Shown: in pieces, positions 1 through 8,369 of the stretch
Layout of the letters: the number at the start of each line of letters is the position of its first letter
How positions within the stretch are numbered: position 1 is the first letter of the stretch
DNA from: Vibrio sp. SCSIO 43135
GTDB taxonomy: Bacteria > Pseudomonadota > Gammaproteobacteria > Enterobacterales > Vibrionaceae
DNA: 64,000 bases
NCBI RefSeq assembly: GCF_023716665.1
Contig: NZ_CP071859.1
Coordinates: 1,364,001-1,428,000 of the forward strand
Direction of reading: 5' to 3'
The notes under the pieces: generated by a model
Told to the model about the DNA's origin: nothing
The model's database searches: none
What the model saw: the letters and a program-made list of their open reading frames with translations, nothing else
Made by a program: the position numbers and the translations under genes

Positions 1-1
1 G

Positions 2-412
2 CTAGCGGATGTTGCACTGCAGAAGCAAAAACTCAGCGAACTCACCATTGTAGCTACTCGTGATGGCATCTTAGATAACTTGCCATACAACCTAGGTGAG
101 CGAGTTCCTGTTAATGGCGTGGTTGCGGTGATCCAAGCCAGTCGAGTTCCTTATGCTCGAGTCTATGTTCCAGCAAGTCATCGGATTGATTTCGTGCCTG
201 GAAAATCCGTGCTAGTTAATGTCGATGGGCTTGATGCGCCAGTCGCTGGAAAAGTGCGTTGGGTAGCAACGGAACCCTCATTTACCCCTTACTATGCATT
301 AACTGAAGATGAGCGTTCTCGCCTTATGTATTTAGCTGAAGTCGACTTGGAACCTTCGGCGCAAAATCTCCCTTCTGGTGTACCAGCCCAAATTGACTTA
401 GCGGGAGAATAA
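2..412 (+). CDS. HlyD-family membrane fusion protein, 3' part
   Basis: The reading frame is open from the first bases of the window, so this is the C-terminal 136 residues of a longer protein; the in-frame TTG at 80 is internal. The visible part starts in a helical hairpin (LQKQKLSELT), passes through the second half of a lipoyl/barrel-sandwich domain (VATRDGIL followed by GERVPVNG) and ends in a beta-barrel region. This is the layout of YbhG-type periplasmic adaptors. It ends 5 bases before an ABC ATPase and permease, so the three genes probably form a tripartite exporter that links an inner-membrane ABC-2 pump to an outer-membrane channel. Substrate unknown; related systems export drugs or lipophilic compounds. 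Confidence 0.88.
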   Translation, partial: LADVALQKQKLSELTIVATRDGILDNLPYNLGERVPVNGVVAVIQASRVPYARVYVPASHRIDFVPGKSVLVNVDGLDAPVAGKVRWVATEPSFTPYYALTEDERSRLMYLAEVDLEPSAQNLPSGVPAQIDLAGE

Positions 413-417
413 TAACG

Positions 418-1341
418 ATGGAGTACGCAATTAAAGCGCACAATGTCGTTAAAAAATTTGGTGACTTCACCGCTATTGATGACATTACGCTCAACGTGCC
501 AAAAGGCAGCATCTATGGTTTCCTCGGGCCAAATGGCTGTGGAAAATCCACGACGATTCGCGTGTTGACTGGGCTTTTGAGCCCGTCAGAAGGGGAAGTC
601 GATGTATTAGGGCTAGAGATACCAAAACAATCTGAATTACTTCGGTTAAAAATTGGTTACATGACACAAAAGTTCTCGCTTTACGATGATCTCACCGTTG
701 AAGAAAACTTGGAGTTTATTGGCCAGATATTTGGCATGGACAACCGGTCATTGAAGCAACGTATTCAAGAGCAGCTTGAGACATATGGTTTAGATCAGCG
801 CCGTAAGCAGCGAGTCGGTGGAATGAGTGGAGGACAAAAACAACGTTTGTCCCTCGCGGCAGCCACGATGCATAAACCCGAACTTCTTTTTTTGGATGAA
901 CCGACATCAGCGGTGGATCCTGAAAACCGTCGAGACTTTTGGGAGCAGCTGTTTGACTTATCTGATCAAGGCACAACTATTCTGGTGACAACTCACTATA
1001 TGGATGAAGCGGAGCGGTGCCACCGTTTAGCCATTATGGAAGCCGGGCGCATACGAGCGGATGGTGAACCAGAACAGTTGATGGCGGACATGGGAGTGAA
1101 GATTGTTGAAGTTAAGGCCGATAACTTAAGGGCATTAAAAGAGAAATTACTTCAGAGCCAAGAAGTTCGGTCTGCTGCTCAACTTGGTATTCGCCTAAGA
1201 GTGCTTATCCATCAGCATATCGAAGACCCGATTGGTTGGTTGCGTGAAAGCTATCCTGAGTTAGTCGATGCGGAGATGAATCTCGCGAGACCAAGTCTTG
1301 AAGACGTGTTCGTCACTGTGACAGGGGAGGGACGCCAATGA
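418..1341 (+). CDS. ABC-2 exporter ATP-binding protein (YbhF/CcmA-like)
   Basis: A 307-residue cytoplasmic ATPase. Visible motifs: Walker A GPNGCGKST near residue 38, Q-loop in IGYMTQKFSLYDDLT, ABC signature MSGGQKQR, Walker B LLFLDEP with D-loop SAVDP, and the H-loop histidine in VTTHYMDEAERC. A C-terminal extension of about 80 residues is typical of ABC-2 (drug or polysaccharide) exporter ATPases. GGGAG lies about 9 bases before the ATG. The stop overlaps the start of the permease by 4 bases (ATGA), indicating translational coupling. One ATPase domain is present, whereas E. coli YbhF has two fused, so two copies would act per transporter. Family assignment is firm; substrate is not. Confidence 0.95.
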   Translation: MEYAIKAHNVVKKFGDFTAIDDITLNVPKGSIYGFLGPNGCGKSTTIRVLTGLLSPSEGEVDVLGLEIPKQSELLRLKIGYMTQKFSLYDDLTVEENLEFIGQIFGMDNRSLKQRIQEQLETYGLDQRRKQRVGGMSGGQKQRLSLAAATMHKPELLFLDEPTSAVDPENRRDFWEQLFDLSDQGTTILVTTHYMDEAERCHRLAIMEAGRIRADGEPEQLMADMGVKIVEVKADNLRALKEKLLQSQEVRSAAQLGIRLRVLIHQHIEDPIGWLRESYPELVDAEMNLARPSLEDVFVTVTGEGRQ

Positions 1342-2438
1342 TTCAGTCATTTGCTCGTATGAAAGCCATCATGATAAAGGAAATTCGCCAGCTCTCCCGT
1401 GACAGGATCACGTTTGGCATGGTGGTGATGATTCCTCTGATTCAGTTGCTCCTATTTGGCTTTGCCATCAATACCGACGTACGTGACATCCCTATCGGGG
1501 TAGTAGACCAAAGCCAAAGTACCGCAGGGCGAGTGATTACTGAGTCGGTTAAGGTTACGCAGGTTGTAGATGTAAAAGCCACGTACTCGACCGCTGAAGA
1601 AGCAGAAGTCGCGATTCAAAATGGTGAGGTTCGCGCCGCCTTAATTCTGCCTTCCGATCTCACACAACGTATGACGCAAGGTCGAGTATTAGGGCAGTGG
1701 ATAGTGGATGGTTCAGATACCATGATCAGCTCTTCGATCTTGGCGTTGCAGAATATGCCGTTGACGGATTTCGATTTTGATATCCGTCCGGCACAAGCTA
1801 AGACGTTTGAAGTCGCACTATTTTATAACCCAAGTCGCCGCTCAGCTGTAAATATCGTACCGGGTTTGCTTGGGGTTATTCTTACTATGACAATGATTCT
1901 GTTTACCAGCGCGGCAATTGTACGTGAGAGAGAACGTGGCAATTTAGAGCTGCTGATTACTACGCCGATTCACTCGTTTGAGTTAATGGTGGCGAAGATA
2001 GTTCCGTATATCTTTGTCGGTTTGATACAGGTGTTCATCATCCTGGGCTTAGGTAACGTGATATTTGGTGTGCCAATTAATGGAGCCATAAGCCAGATAT
2101 TGTTCGGCACCTTGCTGTTTATTTCTGCCAGCCTAACTTTGGGCTTGGTGATCTCAACCATTGCTTCTACCCAGCTACAAGCGATGCAGATGACGGTGTT
2201 TATTTTGCTTCCTTCGATTCTACTGTCTGGTTTCATGTTCCCTTATGAAGCTATGCCAAATGCGGCTCAATGGATATCGGAGGCATTGCCAGCGACACAC
2301 TTCATGCGCTTGATCCGTGGCATCGTATTAAGAGGTGCTGATCTAAGTGGGATGTGGCATGACACGCTTTGGCTCGCATGCTTCACTGTAGTTGGATTGG
2401 TTGTCGCTTCCGCGCGATTCAAGAAGTCCCTCGATTAA
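1338..2438 (+). CDS. ABC-2 family exporter permease (YbhS/YbhR-like)
   Basis: A 366-residue inner-membrane protein with the ABC-2 layout: one N-terminal membrane segment (about residues 24-44), a large periplasmic domain of about 130 residues, then five membrane segments in the C-terminal half. The conserved ABC-2 motif RERERGNLELLITTPI follows the second segment. It overlaps the upstream ATPase gene by 4 bases and is followed by a hairpin terminator, so it closes the operon. Only one permease is present within the window, which suggests a homodimer, unless a partner is encoded elsewhere. Confidence 0.94.
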   Translation: MIQSFARMKAIMIKEIRQLSRDRITFGMVVMIPLIQLLLFGFAINTDVRDIPIGVVDQSQSTAGRVITESVKVTQVVDVKATYSTAEEAEVAIQNGEVRAALILPSDLTQRMTQGRVLGQWIVDGSDTMISSSILALQNMPLTDFDFDIRPAQAKTFEVALFYNPSRRSAVNIVPGLLGVILTMTMILFTSAAIVRERERGNLELLITTPIHSFELMVAKIVPYIFVGLIQVFIILGLGNVIFGVPINGAISQILFGTLLFISASLTLGLVISTIASTQLQAMQMTVFILLPSILLSGFMFPYEAMPNAAQWISEALPATHFMRLIRGIVLRGADLSGMWHDTLWLACFTVVGLVVASARFKKSLD

Positions 2439-2467
2439 CCCGCTTATCTTATTGAAGATATTCAACG

Positions 2468-2506
2468 AACGCCTCACATCACACTGCCGATTTGGGGCGT
2501 TTTTTT
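2468..2506 (+). terminator. Rho-independent terminator of the exporter operon
   Basis: Stem AACGCCTC (2468-2475) pairs with GGGGCGTT (2494-2501) with one G-T pair, followed by a run of T. It lies 30 bases after the permease stop. Confidence 0.65.
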
Positions 2507-2615
2507 GATAGAGAGCCCAGTTGAACAAACTCTGACAATTCTTAGCTGGTGTGCAAAGCGCACTCGTTATAGATCAAACAGAGTATTGAATTAACAACAA
2601 GTTAAGGTGAGTACC

Positions 2616-3341
2616 ATGTTGGGCTTAGACTATTTGAGCAATAAGAACGTATTGGTGACAGGCGCGACATCAGGAATCGGTAAAGCTCTAGTAATCAAGT
2701 TGATTAATGCTGGGGCGAACGTCGCGTTTTGCGGACGTTCGGCCAGCAAGCTAGACGACCTAGTGAGTTTGATCTCAGAGAAAAATAATCAACTGGTTTA
2801 TGAAGCGTTTGATATTACCGAATATCAAAAAGTCAGCGACTTTATTGCGCGCTCTAACACTCAGCTTGGCGGGATCGACTATCTGGTCAACTGTGCAGGT
2901 GTAAACTCTGCAAGAGCTGCAGTGAACGAGATTGAGTTGGGCGACCTAGAATGGATGATCAAAGTTAACATACTTGCTCCATTTGCGTGTATGAAAGAAG
3001 TGTTCAATCAGGCTATGCTGCCACAGGGAGCCGGCTCTATCATCAACGTGATGTCTACGGTATGCCTGTTCTCGAATCAAGGAATTGGGGCGTACACTGC
3101 TTCTAAATCAGGATTTGATGCATTAACAAAGGTGTTTCGTAAAGAAGCAAGGCAGCATGGTGTTAAGGTATGCAACATTTATCCTGGTGGAGTTGATACC
3201 CCATTTCGTGAAGCGGATAGGCCAGAATACTTAGCCGCTGATGATGTAGTCAGCGCAATTCTCACGATGATGCTACAATCGCCGTCCAGCTGCGTTGATG
3301 AATTTGTAATTAGACCGATGGTAGAGAGTAACTTTAGCTAA
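2616..3341 (+). CDS. SDR-family NAD(P)-dependent oxidoreductase
   Basis: A 241-residue classical short-chain dehydrogenase/reductase. Cofactor-binding motif TGATSGIG lies near the N-terminus, NCAGV follows at the end of the fourth strand, the catalytic pair is in YTASK with a serine in INVMST, and YPGGVDT closes the cofactor pocket. The ATG at 2616 is preferred over the GTG at 2607 because AAGGTGAG sits directly upstream of it at correct spacing and would otherwise lie inside the gene. Transcribed alone between a terminator and an unrelated exported protein. Substrate cannot be told from sequence. Confidence 0.93.
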   Translation: MLGLDYLSNKNVLVTGATSGIGKALVIKLINAGANVAFCGRSASKLDDLVSLISEKNNQLVYEAFDITEYQKVSDFIARSNTQLGGIDYLVNCAGVNSARAAVNEIELGDLEWMIKVNILAPFACMKEVFNQAMLPQGAGSIINVMSTVCLFSNQGIGAYTASKSGFDALTKVFRKEARQHGVKVCNIYPGGVDTPFREADRPEYLAADDVVSAILTMMLQSPSSCVDEFVIRPMVESNFS

Positions 3342-3494
3342 CCTTTTGGTTTACATGCCCTTTTTAACTTTAGTGCCCAAATTTCTAGGAGAAATTTACA
3401 ACTCAAATTGATTGATTTGGAAAATGCCAAGTTGATAAAGATATTTTGGTTGTGTATTAATGTTGGCGTTACTTCAGTTAGGAAAGGAAAGCCA

Positions 3495-4229
3495 ATGAAG
3501 CGTACGTTAATTTGGGTATACATGTTGGGTGTCATAAGCTTATCCGCCGGAGCGAGCTCTTTTGATTCAAATTATAAGACCAAAGAATTTAAGCAGTATG
3601 TCTTTGAGACAGAAGCTGGTTGGAAATATTCTGTCTCCAGCCGGTCAACCGATCATTTTTCCGTATGTACGGTGTCTTTAAACGACGGGTTCGGGGCATT
3701 CGCATTTGCCGTGTTTCCAAGAAAAGAAACAGATATCGATGTGATTTATGAAGACTATGAAGGGGACGATGACTACGAAACTGCATATCGAATTGAATGT
3801 TTCCAGTACGAAATAGCTGATACGTTATCCATGCAGTCTGTTAAACGGTGGAAGGAAAGTATGGGGGACATGCGGTCTCTATTAGGTGAGTCGGGTGGTG
3901 TTCAGTCTGGTCGTAATCTTGAAGATAAACTTAACGACGACCTTTCTTACGAGGATGTCATGGATCTTGAAGTTGACGAACAAAATGTAGGGAACATTAT
4001 TCGGCTTAGTAACGTGAACAAAGATACGCTTTATGTTTGCGCTGTTGATACAAGTAATACGTCAGATACTTTATACCTAATGCTACTTCCCAATACCTTA
4101 CAAACGTTTCAAATTATGGCGGCCAAAAATGGTGACTGGTCAGCCAATGTTAAGGGCTGTTCAACGTTTAGCGTTGATATAGGCTACACATATCAAGAAA
4201 TACGAGAACGAGTAAACAAGCAACTATAG
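3495..4229 (+). CDS. Exported protein of unknown function
   Basis: 244 residues from the ATG at 3495, which has AGGAAAGGAAA just upstream; a longer frame starts at 3408 but would bury the signal peptide. Residues 1-20 form a clear signal peptide (KR, hydrophobic core, SAGAS cleavage region). The mature part is acidic, with an Asp/Glu-rich stretch (YEDYEGDDDYE), and contains four cysteines that could form two disulfides in the periplasm. I recognise no family. The neighbours (SDR enzyme, deaminase) give no functional hint. Confidence 0.75.
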   Translation: MKRTLIWVYMLGVISLSAGASSFDSNYKTKEFKQYVFETEAGWKYSVSSRSTDHFSVCTVSLNDGFGAFAFAVFPRKETDIDVIYEDYEGDDDYETAYRIECFQYEIADTLSMQSVKRWKESMGDMRSLLGESGGVQSGRNLEDKLNDDLSYEDVMDLEVDEQNVGNIIRLSNVNKDTLYVCAVDTSNTSDTLYLMLLPNTLQTFQIMAAKNGDWSANVKGCSTFSVDIGYTYQEIRERVNKQL

Positions 4230-4267
4230 GTTGAAAGATTGTAGTTCCCCACAAGGCAGCGAAGAGT

Positions 4268-4693
4268 ATGCACGAACAATTTATGCTTAAAGCTTTAGAA
4301 ACATCAAAGCGAGCGTTACCTGAATGCCAGCCTAATCCGCCAATAGGGTGTGTGTTAGTCAAAAATGGAAAGGTTGTGTCAGAAGGTCATACTCAAGCTA
4401 TTGGCGGTAATCACGCTGAAGTGGAAGCACTGAATAGTTACAAAGGCTCACTAGAAGGTGTGTCGGCCTATGTCACGTTAGAACCATGCTCATTTGTTGG
4501 TAGAACGCCAGCGTGTGCGAGCACATTAGCGAATGCTGGTGTCAGGCGTGTGGTGGTTGCAATGCTTGACCCTGATCCACGTAACAATGGTGCAGGCATC
4601 ACTATGCTAAGGGGAGCCGGCGTTGAAGTTGAAGTCGGCTTGTGTGGTGAGCAAGTGGCAGCTTTTCTGAGACCTTACTTAGGAAAGTCCTAG
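4268..4693 (+). CDS. Stand-alone RibD-type deaminase domain protein
   Basis: A 141-residue zinc-dependent deaminase. The zinc site is complete: HAE at residues 49-51 (His ligand and catalytic Glu) and Cys74/Cys83 in the PCSFVGRTPAC loop. PNPPIGCVLV, VTLEPCSF.GRTPAC and VVVAMLDPDPRNNGAG are close to the deaminase half of RibD, which acts on the pyrimidine intermediate of riboflavin synthesis. The reductase half (about 220 residues) is missing, and no rib gene is nearby. It could be a housekeeping paralogue or act on another nucleotide-like base. It is followed by a terminator shared with the convergent small gene. Confidence 0.88.
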   Translation: MHEQFMLKALETSKRALPECQPNPPIGCVLVKNGKVVSEGHTQAIGGNHAEVEALNSYKGSLEGVSAYVTLEPCSFVGRTPACASTLANAGVRRVVVAMLDPDPRNNGAGITMLRGAGVEVEVGLCGEQVAAFLRPYLGKS

Positions 4694-4699
4694 AGCCAA

Positions 4700-4729
4700 A
4701 AAGTAATGAGCTCCAATAGGAGCTCATTA
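4700..4729. terminator. Bidirectional terminator between convergent genes
   Basis: Perfect 11-bp stem TAATGAGCTCC (4704-4714) / GGAGCTCATTA (4719-4729) with loop AATA. The A-run at 4698-4702 supplies a U-tract for the leftward transcript, so it best serves the small minus-strand gene and may also stop the deaminase transcript. Confidence 0.7.
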
Positions 4730-4732
4730 ACG

Positions 4733-4915
4733 TTACGCTTTAATGATGATGTCTTCGTTTTCTGTCGTAAATAGTACGGCTTTGTTCTGTTCGATGAGCT
4801 GAGAAGCGGATGATGGCGTGACGGCATGAATTTCTCCTTTCGCCCGAATGCTCAACGATTCCCAAGCTCTATCCCTGTATTTCCCTGTTTTTGTGTATTG
4901 AATTAGCACTTTCAT
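4733..4915 (-). CDS. Small conserved-looking protein of unknown function
   Basis: 60 residues if started at the ATG at 4915; an in-frame ATG at 4957 would add 14 residues, and neither has a strong ribosome-binding site. It begins MKVLIQYTKTGKYRDRAWES and ends in a strand-rich FTTENEDIIIKA. No signal peptide or membrane segment; predicted cytoplasmic. It is followed by a good terminator, which supports its being a real gene. Function not recognised. Confidence 0.55.
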   Translation of the reverse strand: MKVLIQYTKTGKYRDRAWESLSIRAKGEIHAVTPSSASQLIEQNKAVLFTTENEDIIIKA

Positions 4916-5066
4916 GGTTTTCTCACTCTTAACATCTGCTAAATGTACTTCTAACATTAATCGCTTGATTTAGGTTGCGCACCTGTTAAAAATGAAACGT
5001 TAGATTAACCAAATCGTTGTAGAGACTGACTCTGCGTGTAGAGCTAATTGATTTAAAAGGTAATAA

Positions 5067-5870
5067 ATGGAAGTTGAAATCTACCAAGTAGACGCTTTTA
5101 CTAGTGAACTATTCAAAGGCAACCCTGCCGGCGTGTGTATCACCAAAGAGCCATTATCTGAACCTTTGATGTTATCGATCGCCAGTGAAATGGCATTATC
5201 TGAAACGGCTTTCCTGACGTTAAGTGATATGCGCTTGCGTTGGTTCACACCAGAAGTGGAAGTGAAACTTTGTGGCCATGGTACCTTGTCTGTCGTTAAC
5301 GTAATGAAGGAGCAAGGGCTGGTTCAAGTGGGAGACACCATCGCTTTTCAGACCTTATCTGGCGAGCTGATAGCTAAGGTAGGGGAGTCGAGCACTGAGC
5401 TGGATTTTCCAGCGCCCGAACTAGATTTTACACTACCGGTTAATGAGGACTTATTGAGCAACTTGGGCCTTAGTCGGGATGATGTTGTAGCGTACTGTGG
5501 GTTTGCATCGAAGGTGTTAATTCAAGTGAAATGTGAGCAGGTAGTACACGACATAAAACCGAATTTTAGTGGGCTAAAGAGCATAGAAGGTAGGGGGGTT
5601 GCGGTTACTGCGTCATCAGAGCAATCTAGTTTAGATTTTGTTTCTCGTTACTTTGCACCTTGGGTGGGAATTGATGAAGATCCAGTGACTGGGTCTGCGC
5701 ATTGTGGGTTAACCCAGTTTTGGGCTCAGGCGACGAGTCGAACTCAGTTTTCTGCGTACCAAGCGTCTGCTCGAGGTGGTTACTTATCTACTGAACTTAC
5801 GCCAAATGGTAGGGTTAAGCTGGTGGGTGATTGCCGGACAATACTACGCGGCACGATGATCGTTGCGTAA
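5067..5870 (+). CDS. PhzF-family isomerase-like protein
   Basis: 267 residues with the diaminopimelate-epimerase fold typical of PhzF. The catalytic glutamate is Glu46 in SETAF. LCGHGTL in the first half and DPVTGSAHCGL in the second are the paired family motifs at the domain interface. AAGG lies 6 bases before the ATG. PhzF itself isomerises an anthranilate-like phenazine precursor, but no phenazine genes are present, so this belongs to the broad group of PhzF-like proteins with unknown substrates. Single gene closed by its own terminator. Confidence 0.92.
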   Translation: MEVEIYQVDAFTSELFKGNPAGVCITKEPLSEPLMLSIASEMALSETAFLTLSDMRLRWFTPEVEVKLCGHGTLSVVNVMKEQGLVQVGDTIAFQTLSGELIAKVGESSTELDFPAPELDFTLPVNEDLLSNLGLSRDDVVAYCGFASKVLIQVKCEQVVHDIKPNFSGLKSIEGRGVAVTASSEQSSLDFVSRYFAPWVGIDEDPVTGSAHCGLTQFWAQATSRTQFSAYQASARGGYLSTELTPNGRVKLVGDCRTILRGTMIVA

Positions 5871-5883
5871 CTTAGATATTTAA

Positions 5884-5910
5884 GGCGAGCCAAGTGGCTC
5901 GCCATTTTTA
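5884..5910. terminator. Terminator between PhzF-like and siderophore-reductase genes
   Basis: Stem GGCGAGCC (5884-5891) / GGCTCGCC (5896-5903), 4-base loop, then ATTTTTA. It lies between two convergent genes. Confidence 0.75.
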
Positions 5911-5916
5911 TGAAGC

Positions 5917-6690
5917 TTAGCCATCATGCTTGTCGGCGTCTTCTTTCTTAAGCACCTTGTGCCCGTCTTCGGTAACGCCTTTTTTCCAGTAACTACTTAG
6001 GTAGATGTTTTCACGTTCTACCGACTTTTCATTACGGAAGTATGTTCGCATTGCACGCATTGAATCAAATTCACATGCTGCCCATACCGATACGCTACCG
6101 TCTAGCCATGGCTGGTTACGAACTGTCTCAATCAAAGAATCCTGCTCGGTGACCCAGGTAACAGTCAGGCTGCTCGGTACCTGTAGGTTCTGAATATCGT
6201 CAGGGCTAGTCACCTGAATGACAGCATAGCCCTTAGCATCGCTGGGTAGAGCACATACTTTTGCAGACAGTGCAGGTAATGCAGTCATATCGGCAACCAT
6301 AAAGAACCAATCAACATCGATATTAATGTCTGTGATTGCCCCTGGCCCAGCAATATTGATGGTATCGCCTATCTTTGCATTGATTGCCCAGCGAGCAGCA
6401 AACCCACATTGCAAATCTTGCGTTAAGTGGCGAACGAAATCGACAGTAATAGAGCGTTGCTGTTTGGAAAACTGTCGAATTGTGTAAGTGCGCATCGCAG
6501 GGCGAGCGTCTTCTTCTAGGCTTGCTAAGTTGGTTTCACCAGATTGGTTGAAAAGAAGTTTGATATAGCTGCCTTCGCAGTTTTCAGGGAATTCCGATAG
6601 GCCTTCACCGTGGAAAACAATGCGTTGCATATTTGGAGAGATTTGTTCGGTACTAGTGACAGTAAGCTGTCGAAATGTCGGCTTTTTCAT
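5917..6690 (-). CDS. Siderophore-interacting protein (ViuB-like ferric-siderophore reductase)
   Basis: 257 residues with the two-domain SIP layout: an FAD-binding barrel containing RTYTIRQ (about residues 68-74), the motif that contacts the flavin, then a NAD(P)H-binding domain ending in a WAACEF..MRAMRTYFR segment and a YWKKG.TED.H tail typical of ViuB/YqjH proteins. These cytoplasmic enzymes reduce Fe(III)-siderophores to release iron. A Fur-box-like sequence sits 11-25 bases upstream of the start, fitting iron repression. It stands alone: no siderophore receptor or synthesis gene is beside it. Confidence 0.93.
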   Translation of the reverse strand: MKKPTFRQLTVTSTEQISPNMQRIVFHGEGLSEFPENCEGSYIKLLFNQSGETNLASLEEDARPAMRTYTIRQFSKQQRSITVDFVRHLTQDLQCGFAARWAINAKIGDTINIAGPGAITDINIDVDWFFMVADMTALPALSAKVCALPSDAKGYAVIQVTSPDDIQNLQVPSSLTVTWVTEQDSLIETVRNQPWLDGSVSVWAACEFDSMRAMRTYFRNEKSVERENIYLSSYWKKGVTEDGHKVLKKEDADKHDG

Positions 6691-6700
6691 AGTTAATTCA

Positions 6701-6715
6701 TGATAATAGTTATCT
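6701..6715 (-). promoter_or_regulatory. Putative Fur box of the siderophore-interacting protein gene
   Basis: TGATAATAGTTATCT matches the 7-1-7 Fur model TGATAAT-N-ATTATCA at 12 of 14 defined positions. It lies immediately upstream of a gene whose function predicts iron control. Confidence 0.65.
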
Positions 6716-6789
6716 TTTAGATCTAGATTAGCACCAAGTAAGCAGCGAAGATATTATCTTTAATAAATTTTACGTTTGTTACCGTCAAA

Positions 6790-6820
6790 TTAGAAAAGCA
6801 GCCGGTGTCATGGCTGCTTT
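6790..6820 (-). terminator. Terminator of the SDR/DUF4345-like operon
   Basis: Perfect 9-bp stem AAAGCAGCC (6795-6803) / GGCTGCTTT (6812-6820). Read leftward it ends in CTTTTCT, giving a U-tract. It is 20 bases past the stop of the gene at 6841-7224. Confidence 0.65.
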
Positions 6821-6840
6821 GTTTGATAGGAACTAGTTGA

Positions 6841-7224
6841 TCAATAAAAGCCACCGTTTTTCATGTGCGCGAAGAGCAGTACTGAAGCAATAACCACTTC
6901 CAGTAACAGTGGAGGGATTACAGCTTTATCGAATCCGTCTAAGGCTAAGCCGACGACTCTTCCTACCGCGACGGCGAGCATGATAATTGCGACGAAGAAG
7001 TAGCCCTCAGTATCGCCGGAAATTAACCCTAGCGCCAGCATCGTTACACTCGCTAGAAATAGGCCACCGATAACAGAGCGAATGGTGTTGAGGCCTGCTT
7101 TACCCACGGGTTCTAGCGCAAAGTTGGCAATCATCTTGTGCGGGGCAAACATCGACATGATGCCAAGTCCTGTTAGCATTAGCGTTGCCAATCCAACTAA
7201 AATTTGAAGTGTCATATCCATCAT
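6841..7224 (-). CDS. Small four-helix membrane protein, DUF4345-like
   Basis: 127 residues with four predicted membrane segments (roughly residues 5-25, 45-67, 74-92, 104-120). The pattern of an early glycine-rich segment, an IRSVIGGLFLA segment and a VGRVVGLALDGFDKA loop resembles DUF4345 proteins; this is recalled family resemblance, not a search result. AGGAG lies 6 bases before the ATG. It follows the SDR gene by 27 bases on the same strand and shares its terminator, so the two are co-transcribed. Confidence 0.7.
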   Translation of the reverse strand: MMDMTLQILVGLATLMLTGLGIMSMFAPHKMIANFALEPVGKAGLNTIRSVIGGLFLASVTMLALGLISGDTEGYFFVAIIMLAVAVGRVVGLALDGFDKAVIPPLLLEVVIASVLLFAHMKNGGFY

Positions 7225-7251
7225 TTTTCTCCTCTGGGTATCGAAATAAAT

Positions 7252-8175
7252 CTAGGTAAATTGTTGAATTGCTTGGTGGGCATTGTCCTGCGCAAACGCA
7301 TCACCAAATGAAGGGTCGATAGTGATCTGATCCACAACGGGGCCAGTTGGAGAACCCGCATGGCTTGCATAGAAGTGACCGCTTTCAAAGCGAGGATCAA
7401 ACAGGCCATCTAAATAGCGCTTTGCCCCTTTCTCTACGCTGTGCATCATGCCAAGCATGGGCATTACCAGCCCGCCAACATATTTGAAAAAGACTTTTTT
7501 TAGGAAAGGTAGGTCGTCCATTCCGTTAGTACCCGTTGTGCCACCAGGGCTCATGGTCACGAAGCGAAGGTGTGGGTGTTGCCTCGCCATTGATGCCATC
7601 CATAACGTCCCCGTCAGCTTGATGGTTCCATAGATATCTAAAGGGTCGGCATTACTGTTGAACTTGCTACCGTCGGCGATAGAGGCAAATTCGTCGACGG
7701 ACGATGATGCTAATTCAGGTTTCGCAACACCCATTTTAGGAATGCCTCGAGCAGTTTCTGACCCAGCATACAGGATGGTTGAAGTGACCAATTGGTGCTT
7801 AATCAGCTCTTCTACTAGAACTACGTGTCCGAGCACATTGGCTGCAAAAATGGTCGTCACGCCATCGCTGGTGAGTTGGTGGGGTGTACGTCCGCCTGTG
7901 CCGCCTGCATTGAGAACCACAGCATCGATAGGTGCGTTTAGAGTAGTGACGGCGCTGCGTACCGAGCTTGAATCAGAAACGTCTAGGATTAGGATCTCAA
8001 AAATACTCTTCCCAGTGAGAGCTTCGAGTTGAGCTTTGGCTTCTCTTGCTTTTGTTAGATTTCTGCAGCCTAGAATGATCTTGTTTATGCCGTCTTGTTG
8101 AGCAAGTTGTCGAGCTGACTCAAAACCAATTCCGGCATTCGCGCCGGTAATCAATACCGTTTTAATTGTTTTCAT
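7252..8175 (-). CDS. SDR-family oxidoreductase
   Basis: 307 residues from the ATG at 8175, chosen because GGAG lies 6 bases upstream; an in-frame ATG at 8205 would place that ribosome site inside the gene. Motifs: ITGANAGIG (cofactor), LNAGGTGG, and YGTIK as the catalytic Tyr-x3-Lys. Longer than the usual 250 residues, as in protochlorophyllide-reductase/retinol-dehydrogenase-like SDRs. Divergent from a LysR gene that probably controls it, with a dyad between them, and co-transcribed with the downstream membrane protein. Confidence 0.9.
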   Translation of the reverse strand: MKTIKTVLITGANAGIGFESARQLAQQDGINKIILGCRNLTKAREAKAQLEALTGKSIFEILILDVSDSSSVRSAVTTLNAPIDAVVLNAGGTGGRTPHQLTSDGVTTIFAANVLGHVVLVEELIKHQLVTSTILYAGSETARGIPKMGVAKPELASSSVDEFASIADGSKFNSNADPLDIYGTIKLTGTLWMASMARQHPHLRFVTMSPGGTTGTNGMDDLPFLKKVFFKYVGGLVMPMLGMMHSVEKGAKRYLDGLFDPRFESGHFYASHAGSPTGPVVDQITIDPSFGDAFAQDNAHQAIQQFT

Positions 8176-8256
8176 GTCTTTCTCCAATGGTGTGATTGTT
8201 GACATGGGATTAAGTTAACATGATTGAAAAATGGCCTGTATACGGGTAAAAGTGGA

Positions 8257-8281
8257 CATGGTGTTTCAAAAATGAACCATG
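8257..8281. promoter_or_regulatory. Interrupted dyad, candidate LysR operator
   Basis: CATGGT (8257-8262) and ACCATG (8276-8281) form an inverted repeat in the 194-bp gap between the divergent SDR and LysR genes. Half-site size and spacing suit a LysR-type site, but no footprint is implied. Confidence 0.4.
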
Positions 8282-8369
8282 AGGATGCGAGCATGAGAAC
8301 AGTCAGATTTGGCGCTAAGCATGTATAAACGGTACGCAGGGTTCGGCAATAGAAAGGTGGAGTGAACAC

